Notes: generated by a model from the letters alone, not told the origin. A DNA stretch of 48,002 bases from Natronococcus jeotgali DSM 18795 (GCF_000337695.1 NZ_AOIA01000141.1:1557-49558), one strand, 5' to 3'. Numbered from the stretch's first letter, positions 7,230-14,051 are shown. Program-made: numbers and translations.

Positions 7230-7585
7230 ATAGTCACCCAAAATGTTTGTTCAGATATCGTGACTCATCATATTATATCCTTCCGATGCACCTTGCTTTA
7301 GGGCCCCTCTCAGACCTCATAGGTCGCCTTTTGTAACTATCGCTTTAGATTACCTTTACGGGCAACTAGTAGCGACGCTACTTTCGCCGTTCCGTCTACA
7401 CAATCATGTAGAGATATCGCTGGTACTGGTGGCTGACTTGAACATAAGTGTACACTACCTACTATGGTTGTCCAATGAATTGGGGAGTAATTGCCGAAAG
7501 TAAGCATAGTGGACGCACAATCAAGCTTTGATGTTATCTGTCTATGGGCAGTAAATCAGTCGGCGCCAATAGTGGATGATAGATT
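7230..7585. other. Intergenic stretch with short palindromes
   Basis: No gene is seen. It contains a GTAGCG-A-CGCTAC palindrome at 7369-7381 that recurs with one change at 9251-9263, and an AGTGTACACT palindrome near 7448. These may be operators or leftovers of a repeated unit. Confidence 0.35.
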
Positions 7586-7894
7586 ATGGAAGATAAGGTC
7601 TCAGAGACCTTATCCAATACTACTCGGTGCCAGGTATTGGAGACCCTCAACGATCGGAATCGGCCGGTTCAGGTTGCCGCTCTCACCGAGCCGGATAACG
7701 CCGAAGAACAGCTCCGGGTGCAAAAAATAGCACTGGTTCACAATCACCTCCCGAAACTCCATGACCTAGATTTCGTGGAGTGGGACCGTAAGCAAGGGAT
7801 CATCAAGAAGGGGTCACAGTTTGATGAGATTCAACCCTATCTCGACAACGTTAGCTGGGATGATCCCGGAGGGCATTCTGGCGGATGCCCGTAG
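7586..7894 (+). CDS. DUF7344-type winged-helix protein
   Basis: This 102-residue protein has the layout of haloarchaeal DUF7344 winged-helix proteins: 'SETLSNTTRCQVLETLNDRN' (helix 1), 'VQVAALTEPDNAEEQLRVQ' (helix 2 region), 'IALVHNHLPKLHDLDFVEWD' (recognition helix and wing) and 'GIIKKGSQFDEIQPYLDNV'. It is probably a DNA-binding regulator, though no regulon is known for this type. A related protein is encoded at 47392-47796. The C-terminal GGHSGGCP tail is unusual and may come from neighbouring decay. Confidence 0.72.
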   Translation: MEDKVSETLSNTTRCQVLETLNDRNRPVQVAALTEPDNAEEQLRVQKIALVHNHLPKLHDLDFVEWDRKQGIIKKGSQFDEIQPYLDNVSWDDPGGHSGGCP

Positions 7895-7904
7895 GAAACT
7901 AGAT

Positions 7905-8022
7905 TCGGTCGTGTGTCTCGAGGCTATACTTTAGAAGCCGGTTGGCAGCGAGTTCTGGGTTTAGTCGGTGGACAAGCGAGTCAGTGCAAAGTGGTGAGGA
8001 GATCGTCCTCGCAAGCGCGTCG
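7905..8022 (-). pseudogene. Heavily decayed small gene, related to 8780-8950
   Basis: Read on the minus strand, stretches of two frames give CEDDLLT, ALTRLSTD and NPELAANRLLKYSLE. These align with REDDLLIA, ALTRFSVD and 'DPELAEQAWQLAADRLLEY' of the better-preserved copy at 8780-8950. At least one frameshift and one internal stop are present. The function of the family is unknown. Confidence 0.5.
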
Positions 8023-8040
8023 GAGTCCGAAGTTGCGTGA

Positions 8041-8700
8041 TTACTGCTCTACCCCTAATTCCGCAGTGAACTGGGTGAAGAACTCTTCCATAAACTCCCA
8101 TCGCGATTCCCCAAGTCGGCGGCCAGGCGAGGTATACAGTCTATCCAGACGTTCCCTCGCCCACTCCTGAAGGAGCGCTATATCTGGGACTCCCGAGGTC
8201 TCTATTCCAGACGTCGACGAACTATCGATCACAGCGTATTTTTCGCCTGCTTTGCCGGAGCGTTCACCTACAATACAGGCTAATCGAACGATTCCACGGG
8301 CACCAGCAGCTTCCAGCTTATCTGCATCAAAGAGCAATTTCGCCTCGAGCATCTCTGGTTCTGGAGAACTCGATCGAATACTGTGTGCTTGAATACAGTG
8401 TGTGATTGATTCGATTTGGTTCGGTGGTACCGCTTCGCTTTCGAGGAGTTCTCTCGCTTCTGCTGCGCCCCATCTGTCGTGGTGGTCGATCTCTCCGATG
8501 CGCTCTCGAGGGCGGCCGACATCGTGAAGCCACGCTGCAGCAGAGAGAACGGCTTTGTCAACGGGCTCCTCGCATTCGTTTGCTAGCCGTATCGCAAGAT
8601 CCCGAACTCGATTCGCGTGATACCGGTCGTGTGCTGGAAGTGCCTCTTCATAATACGGGGTGGACAGTTCTCGTGCGAGTTTGCCTAACTCCTGTGTCAT
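8041..8700 (-). CDS. HD-domain phosphohydrolase
   Basis: This 219-residue protein has the HD superfamily metal-site pattern: H28 in 'HDRYHANRV', H59-D60 in 'AAAWLHDVGRP', further histidines at about 73, 74, 101 and 106, and D125/D127 in 'LLFDADKLEAAGARG'. It resembles the YedJ/HDIG-like single-domain phosphohydrolases, which hydrolyse nucleotides or phosphodiesters in the cytosol. Substrate is not deducible. The start at 8698-8700 gives the usual N-terminal helix. It is an intact gene between two decayed ones, so it is either core or a useful cargo gene of the island. Confidence 0.85.
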   Translation of the reverse strand: MTQELGKLARELSTPYYEEALPAHDRYHANRVRDLAIRLANECEEPVDKAVLSAAAWLHDVGRPRERIGEIDHHDRWGAAEARELLESEAVPPNQIESITHCIQAHSIRSSSPEPEMLEAKLLFDADKLEAAGARGIVRLACIVGERSGKAGEKYAVIDSSSTSGIETSGVPDIALLQEWARERLDRLYTSPGRRLGESRWEFMEEFFTQFTAELGVEQ

Positions 8701-8779
8701 GGAAGCTATCAGAATGCTACTGTCGGCACATGATTGTTATGGAATTCTACTAATACAGTGGTACGATGATTACCGAGAT

Positions 8780-8950
8780 CTACACCTTACGGCCTATTTC
8801 GTCGGGTTCGGGGTCGTACTCGAGTAGTCTATCGGCGGCGAGTTGCCAGGCCTGTTCGGCGAGCTCGGGATCGGCCTACTCGACGTCAACCGAGAAGCGG
8901 GTCAGTGCGACGGCGATCAGCAGGTCGTCCTCGCGATCGTGTAGAGGCAT
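8780..8950 (-). pseudogene. Small haloarchaeal gene of unknown function, amber mutated
   Basis: From ATG 8948-8950 the minus strand encodes MPLHDREDDLLIAVALTRFS, VDVE, then TAG at codon 25 (8876-8878). It continues in frame with 'ADPELAEQAWQLAADRLLEY' and DPEPDEIGRKV to a final stop at 8780-8782. A single TGG-to-TAG change would explain the break. It is a short all-helical acidic protein of unknown role. A more decayed relative lies at 7905-8022. Confidence 0.55.
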
Positions 8951-9008
8951 CGCTGATGCTGGCCGCGGCTTCGTATATAAAGCTGCGGTCACTTCTCGTC
9001 GCCCTCGT

Positions 9009-9179
9009 CACGATCGTGACGACTACCAGTTCGCCGACGAGGATCACGGACACAAGGGCGTCCACGAGTGGCGCTGGCACTTCTACTTCGGCGGTCGGTG
9101 GGGTAGCCCAAAGGAGCAGAGCAAGTACGTCCGTCGATTCAGTGTCTGGACGGGCGACAACTGCCCCGTGCTCGAGTAG
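9009..9179 (+). pseudogene. Duplicated 3' end of the polysaccharide-lyase-like gene
   Basis: The frame from 9009 to TAG 9177-9179 encodes HDRDDYQFADEDHGHKG, 'VHEWRWHFYFGGRWGSPK' and 'VRRFSVWTGDNCPVLE'. That is identical to the end of the 4817-6136 product at all but about four of 55 positions, with similarly high nucleotide identity. No upstream part of the gene is present. The duplicate marks recombination between two copies of an element, or a partial insertion. Confidence 0.8.
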
Positions 9180-9259
9180 CTGTTTCTCTCGCGATGATAG
9201 TGTCGCTCCGGCGGTTTTGGAGTGGTGCGTCTACAACTCGTTAATAAGTAGTGGCGACG

Positions 9260-9370
9260 CTACTTCTCGTCGTCCTCGCTGTCGCGATTGCGACGAGCCT
9301 GCCGACCGGCTTCCGTATCGTGCCAGTCCTCGCATTGGTACTCGCCCGGATGCTCAGTGAACTGATTGCA
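9260..9370 (-). pseudogene. Zinc-finger gene remnant
   Basis: The minus-strand frame reads CNQFTEHPGEYQCEDWHD, TEAGRQARRNRDSEDDEK and a stop at 9260-9262, with no start codon upstream. 'FTEHPGEYQ' resembles the 'FEEQPGEYV' end of the YHS-like protein at 19662-19802, so it may be the tail of a similar metal-binding protein. Confidence 0.35.
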
Positions 9371-9530
9371 TCTATTTCTTCTGTACAAACGGCTATTAAT
9401 ATTCCTTGAAAATGAGTAGAAAGAACTTCCAACTCAATTGAGCAATCTATTAGACCATGAATAATTTAGTAAATATCTGAATATTTTAATTAACTGAGTT
9501 CTTCTCCATATGATAGATTATATTAGTTGC

Positions 9531-9538
9531 TTTTATTA
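9531..9538 (+). promoter_or_regulatory. TATA box of the AT-rich two-gene cassette
   Basis: TTTTATTA is centred about 27 bases upstream of GTG 9562, which fits a leaderless transcript and supports that start over the out-of-frame ATG at 9555. Confidence 0.55.
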
Positions 9539-9561
9539 TTAATGGTGATCCACTATGGCTT

Positions 9562-10587
9562 GTGACAGATACATCCATTGAGAAAGAAAGGCTTGAGACT
9601 GCTCTTCAAATGCTTCCTATCCAAGAACTGCGGAAAATTATTGAAGAGCGAGGTCTGGGCGTCAGGAGTCGCTCGTCAAGCGAGTTAATAGATGCGATTC
9701 TCACTGATCGTTGGACGGTAGATGAGTTTGATGACCTCTTAGATCGAATCGCCGACATAGAGAGAGAAACAGAGCCACTTGGGTATTATATTGCTGACAT
9801 AGAATCCATAGAGCAACTCACCAGTCGGGATTTGGATGAAGAATTAGCAGAAAGGTTTCTGACTGAAGAGGTTTCGTTCGATGATGATAACAACCTAATT
9901 GATGAAGGGTTCGAAATCAACAACCACAGCTCCAACGAGATTGCAGCTACATATTGGACTCAAACAATAAATTATACTCTTGATCCTCTTAATGAACTTC
10001 GGCCCAGAAAGACTCTATATGATACCGGATTTAGAATCGATCTTAAAACAAACCGGGTATTCATCCAGACAGATATTTACGGCAAGGCTCGCGGCCTTGT
10101 ATCCGCACTAGAAGATAAGGGTTTACAGTTAGAAGAAGTTGGCCATCAGTCAGTCGACAATTCGTATGCAAACGATCAAGTCGAAGAGTTTGTAAAGGAA
10201 CTAGAGGAGGATCTGGAAGAGCAGAGGGATCAAGAACAGAGTTCTCTGGTCGACTCAAATATAGACCTTGACGTTATCACTATCGACACTGTTAAAATTC
10301 TAGTTGATGGGGCAGAAGTCAAAGATGTCCGAATCGGCGGTAGATCTGATATCTTCACCCACAAGGATGTGGAACATTTCATTAATAGCCGGGATGGTAA
10401 GATAGTCCAAATTGAAGGTGAAATTCTATATGAGGGGACATACTTTGCTTTCCAAGCAGGATATAATGAGAATCTTGGAAGAGTGAAAGTCAGGAAAAAA
10501 GGTGGTGCAACGGGCGATATTGGACTTGTATTTGAATTTTACAACTACTTATACGAGAAATACAAACACTACTTTATAGTCGACTAA
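9562..10587 (+). CDS. Unknown protein with SAP-like motif, AT-rich cassette gene 1
   Basis: I do not recognise this 341-residue protein. Residues about 12-48 ('LPIQELRKIIEERGLGVRS', then SRSSSELIDAIL) resemble a SAP motif, a helix-bend-helix that binds DNA in several nucleic-acid enzymes. Residues 55-75 form an acidic helix (VDEFDDLLDRIADIERE). The middle (about 110-200) is mixed alpha/beta, and residues 205-225 are a charged helix (VEEFVKELEEDLEEQRDQ). The C-terminus (about 235-341) is beta-rich, with 'VKILVDGAEVKDVRIGG' and an aromatic end 'EFYNYLYEKYKHYFIVD'. Codons are clearly AT-rich against the genome. Gene 2 starts five bases after the stop, so the two form an operon. A defence or host-interaction role is only a guess from context. 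Confidence 0.7.
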   Translation: MTDTSIEKERLETALQMLPIQELRKIIEERGLGVRSRSSSELIDAILTDRWTVDEFDDLLDRIADIERETEPLGYYIADIESIEQLTSRDLDEELAERFLTEEVSFDDDNNLIDEGFEINNHSSNEIAATYWTQTINYTLDPLNELRPRKTLYDTGFRIDLKTNRVFIQTDIYGKARGLVSALEDKGLQLEEVGHQSVDNSYANDQVEEFVKELEEDLEEQRDQEQSSLVDSNIDLDVITIDTVKILVDGAEVKDVRIGGRSDIFTHKDVEHFINSRDGKIVQIEGEILYEGTYFAFQAGYNENLGRVKVRKKGGATGDIGLVFEFYNYLYEKYKHYFIVD

Positions 10588-10592
10588 ATATA

Positions 10593-11414
10593 ATGGGACG
10601 GGACCACCAATTCGAAATTCAATATTTAATATCACTCACAGTTGCAGTTTTAGGAATAATATCTGCAGATCAGATTAAACCATTTATCAACCAATGGATA
10701 GGATTTGGTTTTTTACTACTAATATCCATACACTTTGTATTATTTAATGTATATTATACATTTGGTGAAGCTATCGATGTAGATATTAACTGGATTGCTT
10801 GGCTCCGCAGAGAGACAAGATGGATTTGGGGGGCAATCACTGCAGGATTCCTATTTTTTGTGCTACACACAGTCTCCGCACTCTTTTTTGTTTATTTCTC
10901 ATATTGTGGGACAGAATCTCCAGTCTTTGTTTTTCCTGTGCCGTTTTCTGCCTCTTGTGAAATGGGGAAAATTCTTATACTGTACGGCCTCCCAATGGTA
11001 ACTGTTGGAGCAATGGGGATCCCATATCGGCGCAAGATTCAATCACCACTCCAAACCCTTAGAGACCTCAATATCAAAATCGCGCCGACTGAGCTCAAGA
11101 TCTTCTCAGTTTTCCAAGAGAGTGAACCCCTTTTTGTCAAAGTAGAGAATCAAGGCAGAGACATTCACAAATACACACTAAGGGTAGATCTTCCTGAAGA
11201 GGTGATAGCAAAATATGATGGTCAAGAGTTTGCTGATGAAATAGTGAATGAGGGTGAGGTCAAGCCAGAGGGGAGACCTGATTCCGCCGCACGTTACAAT
11301 ATACGGCTCAAGTATTCAGGAAACGAGATCCGGTCCGGATTGATTGAGGTCCAGATAGAGCACAGTGCCGGTTCTGTTGAGAAAGATGTAGAAACCCTCC
11401 TCGTTCCACAATAG
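10593..11414 (+). CDS. Membrane protein with exposed C-terminal domain, AT-rich cassette gene 2
   Basis: This 273-residue protein is not recognised as a named family. About four hydrophobic segments occupy residues 9-30, 37-58, 72-100 and 126-146 (YLISLTVAVLGIIS, FGFLLLISIHFVLF, 'GAITAGFLFFVLHTVSALFF', 'ILILYGLPMVTVGAMGI'). Residues about 160-270 form a beta-rich domain ('LKIFSVFQESEPLFVKVENQ', 'HKYTLRVDLPEEV', 'IRSGLIEVQIEHSAGSVEKD') that looks Ig- or CARDB-like. It is the second gene of the cassette and shares its AT-rich codon use. A membrane effector paired with a possible nucleic-acid-binding partner is one reading; a receptor or transporter accessory protein is another. Confidence 0.7.
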   Translation: MGRDHQFEIQYLISLTVAVLGIISADQIKPFINQWIGFGFLLLISIHFVLFNVYYTFGEAIDVDINWIAWLRRETRWIWGAITAGFLFFVLHTVSALFFVYFSYCGTESPVFVFPVPFSASCEMGKILILYGLPMVTVGAMGIPYRRKIQSPLQTLRDLNIKIAPTELKIFSVFQESEPLFVKVENQGRDIHKYTLRVDLPEEVIAKYDGQEFADEIVNEGEVKPEGRPDSAARYNIRLKYSGNEIRSGLIEVQIEHSAGSVEKDVETLLVPQ

Positions 11415-11578
11415 GGATCTATCTAAGCGGTAAGCGGGTAGTATTTTGGTTTTCTGTCCTTAGAGACACTATCTGTCCATCGTCATCGAACGTGTCCAGT
11501 GTTGTCTTGAGTTAGGTAACCGTACAATACAAACCACCTGGATTCTCAAGGAGCGGCTGCTGGCGGTCAGGTTATCCC
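11415..11578. other. Stretch with decayed gene copy
   Basis: No intact gene is seen. Most of it is a decayed copy of part of the gene at 11862-12398 (see 11475-11580). Confidence 0.5.
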
Positions 11579-11580
11579 TC
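11475..11580 (-). pseudogene. Decayed copy of the 11862-12398 gene N-terminal region
   Basis: The sequence around CGTCATCGAACGTGTCCAG, then GGATTCTCAAGGA, aligns base for base with 12278-12350 inside the intact gene. There are many substitutions and several small indels. It lies at the left edge of the element, 3' of the AT-rich cassette. It suggests that an earlier related element was inserted here, or that the AT-rich cassette landed inside one. Confidence 0.6.
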
Positions 11581-11704
11581 ATGCCGCTCGTAAGACGTGA
11601 CGGTCGTAAGTGAACTTGCCGCAGTATCCAATATAGCGCAGTGGTTGGCCGCCGACCACGTCGGCCTTCCAGATAGAAATTGAAGGTATGTTTTCACTTT
11701 GCAT
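11579..11704 (-). CDS. Possible small protein at the element edge
   Basis: A 41-codon frame runs from ATG 11702-11704 to a stop at 11579. It encodes MQSENIPSISIWKADVVGG, then QPLRYIGYCGKFTYDRHVLRAA. It follows the zinc-finger gene by 14 bases on the same strand. It may be the stub of a longer gene cut by the neighbouring rearrangement. No family is recognised. Confidence 0.3.
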   Translation of the reverse strand: MQSENIPSISIWKADVVGGQPLRYIGYCGKFTYDRHVLRAA

Positions 11705-11718
11705 ACGGGGTGTAGGGG

Positions 11719-11865
11719 CTAGGAATCCCACACCCCGAGCGAGTGCTGATCGACGTCGCGGGGCTGCTGTTGCTCTTCGCGCCACTCGGCACAGCCCTTG
11801 CACAGCGGATCGTCTTCGAGCGTCCGTCTCGACGTCTTGGTTCCACATCGACGGCAGTCAGTCAC
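11719..11865 (-). CDS. Small zinc-finger protein
   Basis: This 48-residue protein starts at GTG 11863-11865, which overlaps the upstream gene's stop (GTGA). It begins VTDCRRCGTKTSRRTLEDD, then PLCKGCAEWREEQQQ. The C-x2-C ... C-x2-C pair is a typical short zinc ribbon. It is the third gene of a leftward operon with the winged-helix repressor and the 178-residue protein. Small zinc ribbons of this kind are common in haloarchaeal plasmids and viruses, usually with unknown roles. Confidence 0.6.
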   Translation of the reverse strand: MTDCRRCGTKTSRRTLEDDPLCKGCAEWREEQQQPRDVDQHSLGVWDS

Positions 11866-12398
11866 CGGTCGCAACCACTCGGATCGAGCTTCAGACACAG
11901 CGAGTTTCCCAGCGTTTCGTTCGGCTCGTCGACGATCACCCCCCGGAGCAGCGGGACACCGTTGTCAGATCGGATCTCGAGCTCGCACTCCTCCAAGTCG
12001 ACCTCCGATGGGACGCTACGCTGCTTGATGTCGACGTTGTAGGTCCCATCGAGGTGCTTCGCCCAGAGATACACTTCGCCGGCGGGGTGTGTCTCGCCGT
12101 TGGATGTGTGGATCGTCGTGTTCTGGTAGATCCCCTCGTCGATCTCGAACTCGAGGCGCTGGCGGTTCCCCTGTTCCTGTCTGAGTACTTTGACGATTCC
12201 GTCTAGTATGTTGCTCCAGGGCCCTACCAGGTCCTCGTAGACATTTGGGTGGTCATCGAACCATCCCCTCCGTTCGTCGTCATCGAGCGTGTCCAGCGCC
12301 GCTTCGAGCTGCCCGACGGTACAACCCTTTGGATCCTCGAGGACCGCCTGCGGGCTAACGTTATCGAGCTCGTCGTGATCGGCAGGCAAGTCAGTCAT
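11862..12398 (-). CDS. Hypothetical protein downstream of winged-helix repressor
   Basis: This 178-residue protein starts at ATG 12396-12398, inside the stop region of the upstream repressor gene. The sequence has an acidic helical first half ('VGQLEAALDTLDDDERRGWF', 'NILDGIVKVLRQEQGNRQRL') and a beta-rich second half ('GEVYLWAKHLDGTYNVDIKQ', 'CELEIRSDNGVPLLRGVIVD'). I recognise no family. Overlapping start and stop codons place it in one operon with the repressor and the zinc finger. A decayed copy of part of it lies at 11475-11580. Confidence 0.7.
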   Translation of the reverse strand: MTDLPADHDELDNVSPQAVLEDPKGCTVGQLEAALDTLDDDERRGWFDDHPNVYEDLVGPWSNILDGIVKVLRQEQGNRQRLEFEIDEGIYQNTTIHTSNGETHPAGEVYLWAKHLDGTYNVDIKQRSVPSEVDLEECELEIRSDNGVPLLRGVIVDEPNETLGNSLCLKLDPSGCDR

Positions 12399-12666
12399 TA
12401 GAATCACCGCCCTCTCGAGGATCGTCGACGAACGCGAACAGACGCGTCGGCTCGTGGATGAGTCGAACATGACCATGGCCCTCGAGGACTTCGAGGCGCT
12501 GGTAGACGCTGTTTCTCGAGAACTCTGTCTCGTCGACGAGATAGCCTTTCGTCGCGATCCCCCAGGGATCGTCGCCGCCGCGGCCAGCCTTCAGCGTATC
12601 CAGAATCGCACGATCCGTCCGAGTGAGTCGGTCGGCATCCATGTCTGGCTGTTGTGACAGTGCCAT
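12391..12666 (-). CDS. Winged-helix repressor (phiH1-repressor-like), module 1
   Basis: This 91-residue protein has 'LTRTDRAILDTLKAGRG' (helix 1), 'TKGYLVDETEFSRNSVYQRL' (turn and recognition helix) and 'EVLEGHGHVRLIHEPTRLFA' (wing). This matches small haloarchaeal winged helices related to the phage phiH repressor. The start is ATG 12664-12666, because TTTATT at about 12691-12698 lies the right distance upstream and the ATG at 12709-12711 would precede it. It is transcribed away from the 12839 operon. The operator at 12716-12740 lies between, so it probably represses that operon and perhaps itself. Confidence 0.75.
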   Translation of the reverse strand: MALSQQPDMDADRLTRTDRAILDTLKAGRGGDDPWGIATKGYLVDETEFSRNSVYQRLEVLEGHGHVRLIHEPTRLFAFVDDPREGGDSND

Positions 12667-12715
12667 ACGACAAATAGGCTCGCAACTGCAATAAACATTC
12701 GCACAATGCAATTCG

Positions 12716-12748
12716 ACTATGAGTGTGCAGTGTGCATAGTTTTATAAT
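12716..12748 (+). promoter_or_regulatory. Operator and TATA box of module 1
   Basis: ACTATG (12716-12721) and CATAGT (12735-12740) form an inverted repeat with a 13-base spacer containing GTGTGCAGTGTG, itself a tandem repeat. The right arm abuts TTTATAAT (12741-12748), the TATA box. Its centre predicts transcription from about 12772, where the structured leader begins. A repressor bound here would cover the BRE/TATA region. Confidence 0.6.
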
Positions 12749-12771
12749 GTCGTAGCTCGTACACTGTAGTA

Positions 12772-12838
12772 GAGTACGGGACGCCTCGGAAAATCTGAGG
12801 CCGGTGTTAGAGCACCGACCCCGTGCCTGGATAAGGCA
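12772..12838 (+). ncRNA. Three-way-junction leader RNA 1
   Basis: ACGGG (12776-12780) pairs with CCCGT (12820-12824). It encloses hairpin GCCTCGG/CTGAGGC (12783-12789/12795-12801, loop AAAAT, one G-T pair) and hairpin CGGTG/CACCG (12802-12806/12813-12817, loop TTAGAG). A third hairpin, GCCT/AGGC (12825-12828/12834-12837, loop GGATA), ends one base before ATG 12839. Nearly every base of the predicted 5' UTR is thus structured. In a genus where most genes are leaderless, this points to a functional leader: a translational switch, protein-binding site or stabiliser. It shares its layout and GTGT-A-AGCAC loop motif with the leader at 15944-16007. Confidence 0.55.
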
Positions 12839-13138
12839 ATGACAGCTACTACACAGCAGAACGAAAACGTTGCGGACACGGTCGACTCGCTCGTGACGAA
12901 GATCGGCTTCGTCATCGGTGTCGACGAGGAGAACAGCGCTCACCTGCACTACCCCGCGACGGACACGATCAAGGTGTTCCCCGTCAGCGAGGGGTTCGAC
13001 CTCGAGACCGACGACGTCAGCGGCGAGCCTGAGCACGTCGAAGAACTCGACGGTCGGCCGTTGGCAGCGTGGTGCGAGTACGTCGAACACAAGCGAGGCT
13101 GGACGTTCACGACCCACCGCGCGCCGGAGGGGTTCTGA
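12839..13138 (+). CDS. Hypothetical protein, first gene of module-1 operon
   Basis: This 99-residue acidic protein begins MTATTQQNENVADTVDSLVT. It has 'KIGFVIGVDEENSAHLHYP' and 'DGRPLAAWCEYVEHKRGWTF', which look like short beta-strands around one cysteine. I do not recognise it. It is the gene directly behind leader RNA 1, so it is the most likely target of any leader control. The next gene starts one base after its stop, so five genes (12839-14051) form one transcription unit. Confidence 0.7.
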   Translation: MTATTQQNENVADTVDSLVTKIGFVIGVDEENSAHLHYPATDTIKVFPVSEGFDLETDDVSGEPEHVEELDGRPLAAWCEYVEHKRGWTFTTHRAPEGF

Positions 13139-13139
13139 T

Positions 13140-13400
13140 ATGCAGGGTATGGTCGACCTCATCGAGCGTACCGAGAACCTCGAGGACGAGGAGGTGCAGT
13201 CGCTCCAAGAGTTCGCGGCCGACCTGACAGACGGCTCCGAACCGACACCGCACGGGCTCCCGAGCGGCCCCGGCATCTCTCCAGCTCGCGAGCGCAAGCT
13301 CGAGATCGAGGCTCAACGTGACATCGAGCTCCTCGAGGAGGCCCGTGTTGTTGCTGGGCCCGAGGACGCCGGCCAGAATGGCGAGGGTGATCGCGAATGA
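13140..13400 (+). CDS. Hypothetical acidic helical protein
   Basis: This 86-residue protein starts at ATG 13140. It is mostly helical and highly acidic ('MVDLIERTENLEDEEVQSLQ', 'ARERKLEIEAQRDIELLEEA'). No family is recognised. It is the second gene of the module-1 operon, and its stop overlaps the start of the 29-residue peptide gene (ATGA at 13397-13400). Confidence 0.6.
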   Translation: MQGMVDLIERTENLEDEEVQSLQEFAADLTDGSEPTPHGLPSGPGISPARERKLEIEAQRDIELLEEARVVAGPEDAGQNGEGDRE

Positions 13401-13486
13401 CAGTTTCGATGGCGCTGATCGGTAGCGGGCTCGCGTTGATGGCAGCCTCGGCAGTCCCCACGATGGCCCGTGAGGTGGGTCGCTGA
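13397..13486 (+). CDS. 29-residue hydrophobic peptide
   Basis: ATG 13397 to TGA 13484-13486 encodes MTVSMALIGSGLALMAASAV followed by PTMAREVGR: one transmembrane helix with a short basic tail. Both ends overlap neighbouring genes by a few bases (ATGA joints), which supports a real translated gene. Single-helix membrane peptides of this size in mobile elements can be membrane anchors, holin-like or toxin-like peptides. Which applies here is unknown. Confidence 0.5.
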   Translation: MTVSMALIGSGLALMAASAVPTMAREVGR

Positions 13487-13830
13487 TGGCAGTCACACAA
13501 ACCACGACCGACGAAATCGAGATTATCGACGAGGTCGCGGCGCGCGCTCTCACAGAACCCATGACCGTCATGAGCTCGGTCGGGATCGTCCGCGGCACCA
13601 AGGGTATGTACGAAGTGACGAGCGAGTCGGAGTACATCGTCGATCTCGAGGCGCCTAGCGGAGCGCGGTGCCTCTGTCCCGACCACAAGTACCGCGGGAG
13701 AGAATGCAAACACATCAAACGAGCCAAGTTCGAGACAGGGCGCGAGCCGATCCCGGCGTGGGTCGACCCCGACGACGTCGACGATGTCCTCGGAATGTGG
13801 GTTGAGGGCGAACCGCGGTGGTCGCGATGA
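13486..13830 (+). CDS. SWIM zinc-finger protein
   Basis: This 114-residue protein carries C62-x-C64 ... C74-x-H76 in 'ARCLCPDHKYRGRECKHIKR', the SWIM zinc-finger signature (CxC...CxH), preceded by the usual beta-strand 'SEYIVDLEAPSG'. SWIM domains bind DNA or proteins and occur in transposases and recombination factors. Stand-alone SWIM proteins are common in haloarchaeal plasmids and proviruses. Its ATG overlaps the previous stop, and its own stop overlaps the next ATG. Confidence 0.75.
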   Translation: MAVTQTTTDEIEIIDEVAARALTEPMTVMSSVGIVRGTKGMYEVTSESEYIVDLEAPSGARCLCPDHKYRGRECKHIKRAKFETGREPIPAWVDPDDVDDVLGMWVEGEPRWSR

Positions 13831-14051
13831 ACGCCGACAGCTCGATCACGCTACGGTACACTCCTCGCGAGGGCAATCCGCGACGTATTCGCCTCGAACC
13901 CGCCGGCTTCGGCGAGTACGATCGGATCGTTGAGGAACGTCGCGACGGGCACTGGTGTGTCGTTGGTCACGAGCTGGTCGACGGCGTCAAACTCGAGGCG
14001 CCGGCGGCGATCGTCACCGGAAACCCGGTGTCGTTCTACAGGGGGCCCTAA
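13827..14051 (+). CDS. Hypothetical protein, last gene of module-1 operon
   Basis: This 74-residue protein starts at ATG 13827, overlapping the SWIM gene stop (an in-frame start nine bases upstream is less likely). It begins MNADSSITLRYTPREGNPRR and is beta-rich (IRLEPAGFGEYDRIVEE, 'GHWCVVGHELVDGVKLEAP'). No family is recognised. Confidence 0.6.
   Translation: MNADSSITLRYTPREGNPRRIRLEPAGFGEYDRIVEERRDGHWCVVGHELVDGVKLEAPAAIVTGNPVSFYRGP

Larger units (their letters stand above)
8701..9561. other. Stretch of decayed gene fragments
   Basis: No intact gene is present. It holds the broken minus-strand gene at 8780-8950, the duplicated lyase tail at 9009-9179 and a minus-strand zinc-finger remnant at 9260-9370. 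AT-rich sequence from about 9400 leads into the promoter of the two-gene cassette. Confidence 0.6.

Noticed and set aside
7369-9263. GTAGCG-A-CGCTAC palindrome at 7369-7381 and a near copy at 9251-9263 as an att pair
   Set aside because: Too short and at unlikely positions relative to any integrase. The second copy spans the end of a decayed gene.
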